Below, piece after piece: positions 15,219 through 15,686 of a DNA stretch of 15,686 nucleotides. The first letter of the stretch is position 1. The number at the start of each line of letters is the position of its first letter. A program made the translations under genes and the position numbers. The notes under the pieces are model-generated. The model saw nothing but the letters and a program-made list of their open reading frames with translations, had not been told where the DNA came from and did no database searches. Location: the NCBI GenBank assembly GCA_002420005.1, contig DIHE01000160.1, positions 1 through 15,686 on the forward strand. Direction: 5' to 3'. This DNA comes from Holophagales bacterium UBA5704. Lineage in GTDB: Bacteria > Acidobacteriota > Thermoanaerobaculia > Multivoradales > UBA5704.

Positions 15219-15314
15219 GGCGAAGGCCTCCTTTGGACCAGGGATCAGTTTCGGTCCCGAGGCCCCCGGCTGTCGTCCGACAGAACGATGATTCGTGTCT
15301 CAACGTTTGTTGAG
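15219..15314. promoter_or_regulatory. Divergent upstream region of rhs with two inverted repeats
   Basis: This holds the rhs ribosome site AAAGGAGG (minus strand, 15227-15234). It also has a 5-bp stem CTGTC/GACAG (15270-15274, 15279-15283) and a perfect 7-bp inverted repeat TCTCAAC-GTTT-GTTGAGA (15298-15315). The latter is placed like an operator for rhs and overlaps the possible start of the divergent heptad frame. TTGAGA within it could serve as a -35 box for rhs, but no good -10 follows at 17 bp. A promoter is likely here but cannot be pinned down. Confidence 0.45.
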
Positions 15315-15686
15315 ATGACACTACCCGGAGGAGTGGGCGAGCCGGCAGAGGCTCTCGTCGTCCTCGGGTCCGGGGAGGAACTGGCCGGGGCTCGGTCTCG
15401 CTCGGCGAGCACGCAGAATCCATCGCTGGTGGTCCGGCTCGCCGCCTACCTGCGGCGCGCGCACCACGAGGCGGCGCCGGCCGATTCGGTGACCACGCTC
15501 GCTTCAGCGGTGACCGCCACGCTTTGGGGGGTGAGACCCCGAGCTTGGGGGGTGACCATCCGACTCTGGGGCGTGACCATCCGACTCTGGGGGGTCGCCG
15601 TCCGACTCTGGGGGCTGGCCATCCGACTCTGGGGGATGACCGTCCGACTCTGGGGGCTGGCCATCCGACTCTGGGGCTTGGCCGTC
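15315..15686 (+). CDS. 5' part of a heptad-repeat protein gene (runs off the window)
   Basis: An open frame of 124 codons starts at ATG 15315 and is still open at the right edge. An in-frame ATG at 15288 is an alternative, and neither has a clear ribosome site. About 58 non-repetitive residues (MTLPGGVGEPAEALVV..., then LVVRLAAYLRRAHHEA) precede heptads that sharpen with distance: VTTLASA, VTATLWG, VRPRAWG, then VTIRLWG, VAVRLWG, LAIRLWG and MTVRLWG. Differences between units change V/L/M, T/A and I/V or are silent in the glycine codon. That conservative pattern supports translation in this frame. I recognise no family. The alternating hydrophobic pattern suggests stacked beta strands, but this is speculative. 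A piece of dispersed repeat DNA (15435-15462) lies inside the frame, which argues against an old, intact gene. Confidence 0.4.
   Translation, partial: MTLPGGVGEPAEALVVLGSGEELAGARSRSASTQNPSLVVRLAAYLRRAHHEAAPADSVTTLASAVTATLWGVRPRAWGVTIRLWGVTIRLWGVAVRLWGLAIRLWGMTVRLWGLAIRLWGLAV
15435..15462 (+). repeat. 28-bp repeat, copy right of rhs
   Basis: Identical to the reverse complement of 5100-5127. With that copy it forms a long-range inverted repeat about 10.3 kb apart around the rhs gene and its immunity gene. It also lies within the heptad-protein frame, where it encodes RLAAYLRRA. Confidence 0.85.
15489..15686 (+). repeat. 21-bp tandem repeat, right-edge copy
   Basis: Nine 21-bp units and a partial tenth start at 15489, 15510, 15531, 15552, 15573, 15594, 15615, 15636, 15657 and 15678. 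The first three are degenerate. The rest share CCGACTCTGGGG. The array continues beyond the window and is the same repeat as 1-55. Since 21 is a multiple of three, every unit stays in one reading frame. Confidence 0.95.

Noticed and set aside
15446..15664. Minus-strand frame with PQSRMVT heptads in the tandem repeat
   Set aside because: Unit differences give less conservative changes in this frame than in the plus frame, and it also runs off the window without its own start context.

Overview
The window is GC-rich bacterial DNA with strong AAAGGAG-type ribosome binding sites, a type III-like CRISPR array, a secreted carboxypeptidase-regulatory-like protein and a giant secreted SpvB/TcB-Rhs protein. 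This combination is common in Acidobacteriota and some other large-genome, high-GC phyla. There is no rRNA or housekeeping marker, so the phylum is a guess.

Left part (1-2200): the window opens inside a 21-bp tandem repeat, followed by a REP-like palindrome and a six-repeat CRISPR array (104-525). On the minus strand its repeat ends in ATTGCGAC, the crRNA 5' handle known from Thermus type III systems. The leader should therefore lie at 526-770, where the motif AAGTCTAACCCCC is duplicated. No cas gene is present. Next comes a plus-strand APH-family phosphotransferase (909-2039), then a one-spacer relic of the same CRISPR family (2109-2196).

Middle (2197-3114): two small plus-strand genes sit 13 bp apart, encoding a DUF2188 protein and a YjzC-like protein. 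Several short duplicated elements surround them.

Right part (3115-15218, minus strand): a Rhs toxin locus, read from right to left. A 3253-aa exported polymorphic toxin is followed 13 nt downstream by a 98-aa CdiI-like immunity gene, then a 640-aa secreted protein with five or six carboxypeptidase-regulatory-like beta domains. The Rhs protein carries, in order, a signal peptide, an F5/8-like region, a ZU5-like domain, SpvB, DxNGDG repeats with inserted beta domains, a TcdB-middle region, YD repeats and a Rhs core. It ends in an RNase A-like toxin tip in which four putative catalytic residues can be placed. The toxin and immunity genes form a plausible self-protected unit, bracketed by inverted copies of a 28-bp repeat.

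Right edge (15219-15686): divergent from rhs, a plus-strand reading frame runs into the same 21-bp tandem repeat that opens the window. It encodes heptads of the form [VLM][TA][IV]RLWG, with a substitution pattern that suggests this frame is translated. Both window ends thus lie in the same repeat, in the same orientation. The source may be circular, or the assembly may have broken at two copies of the repeat.
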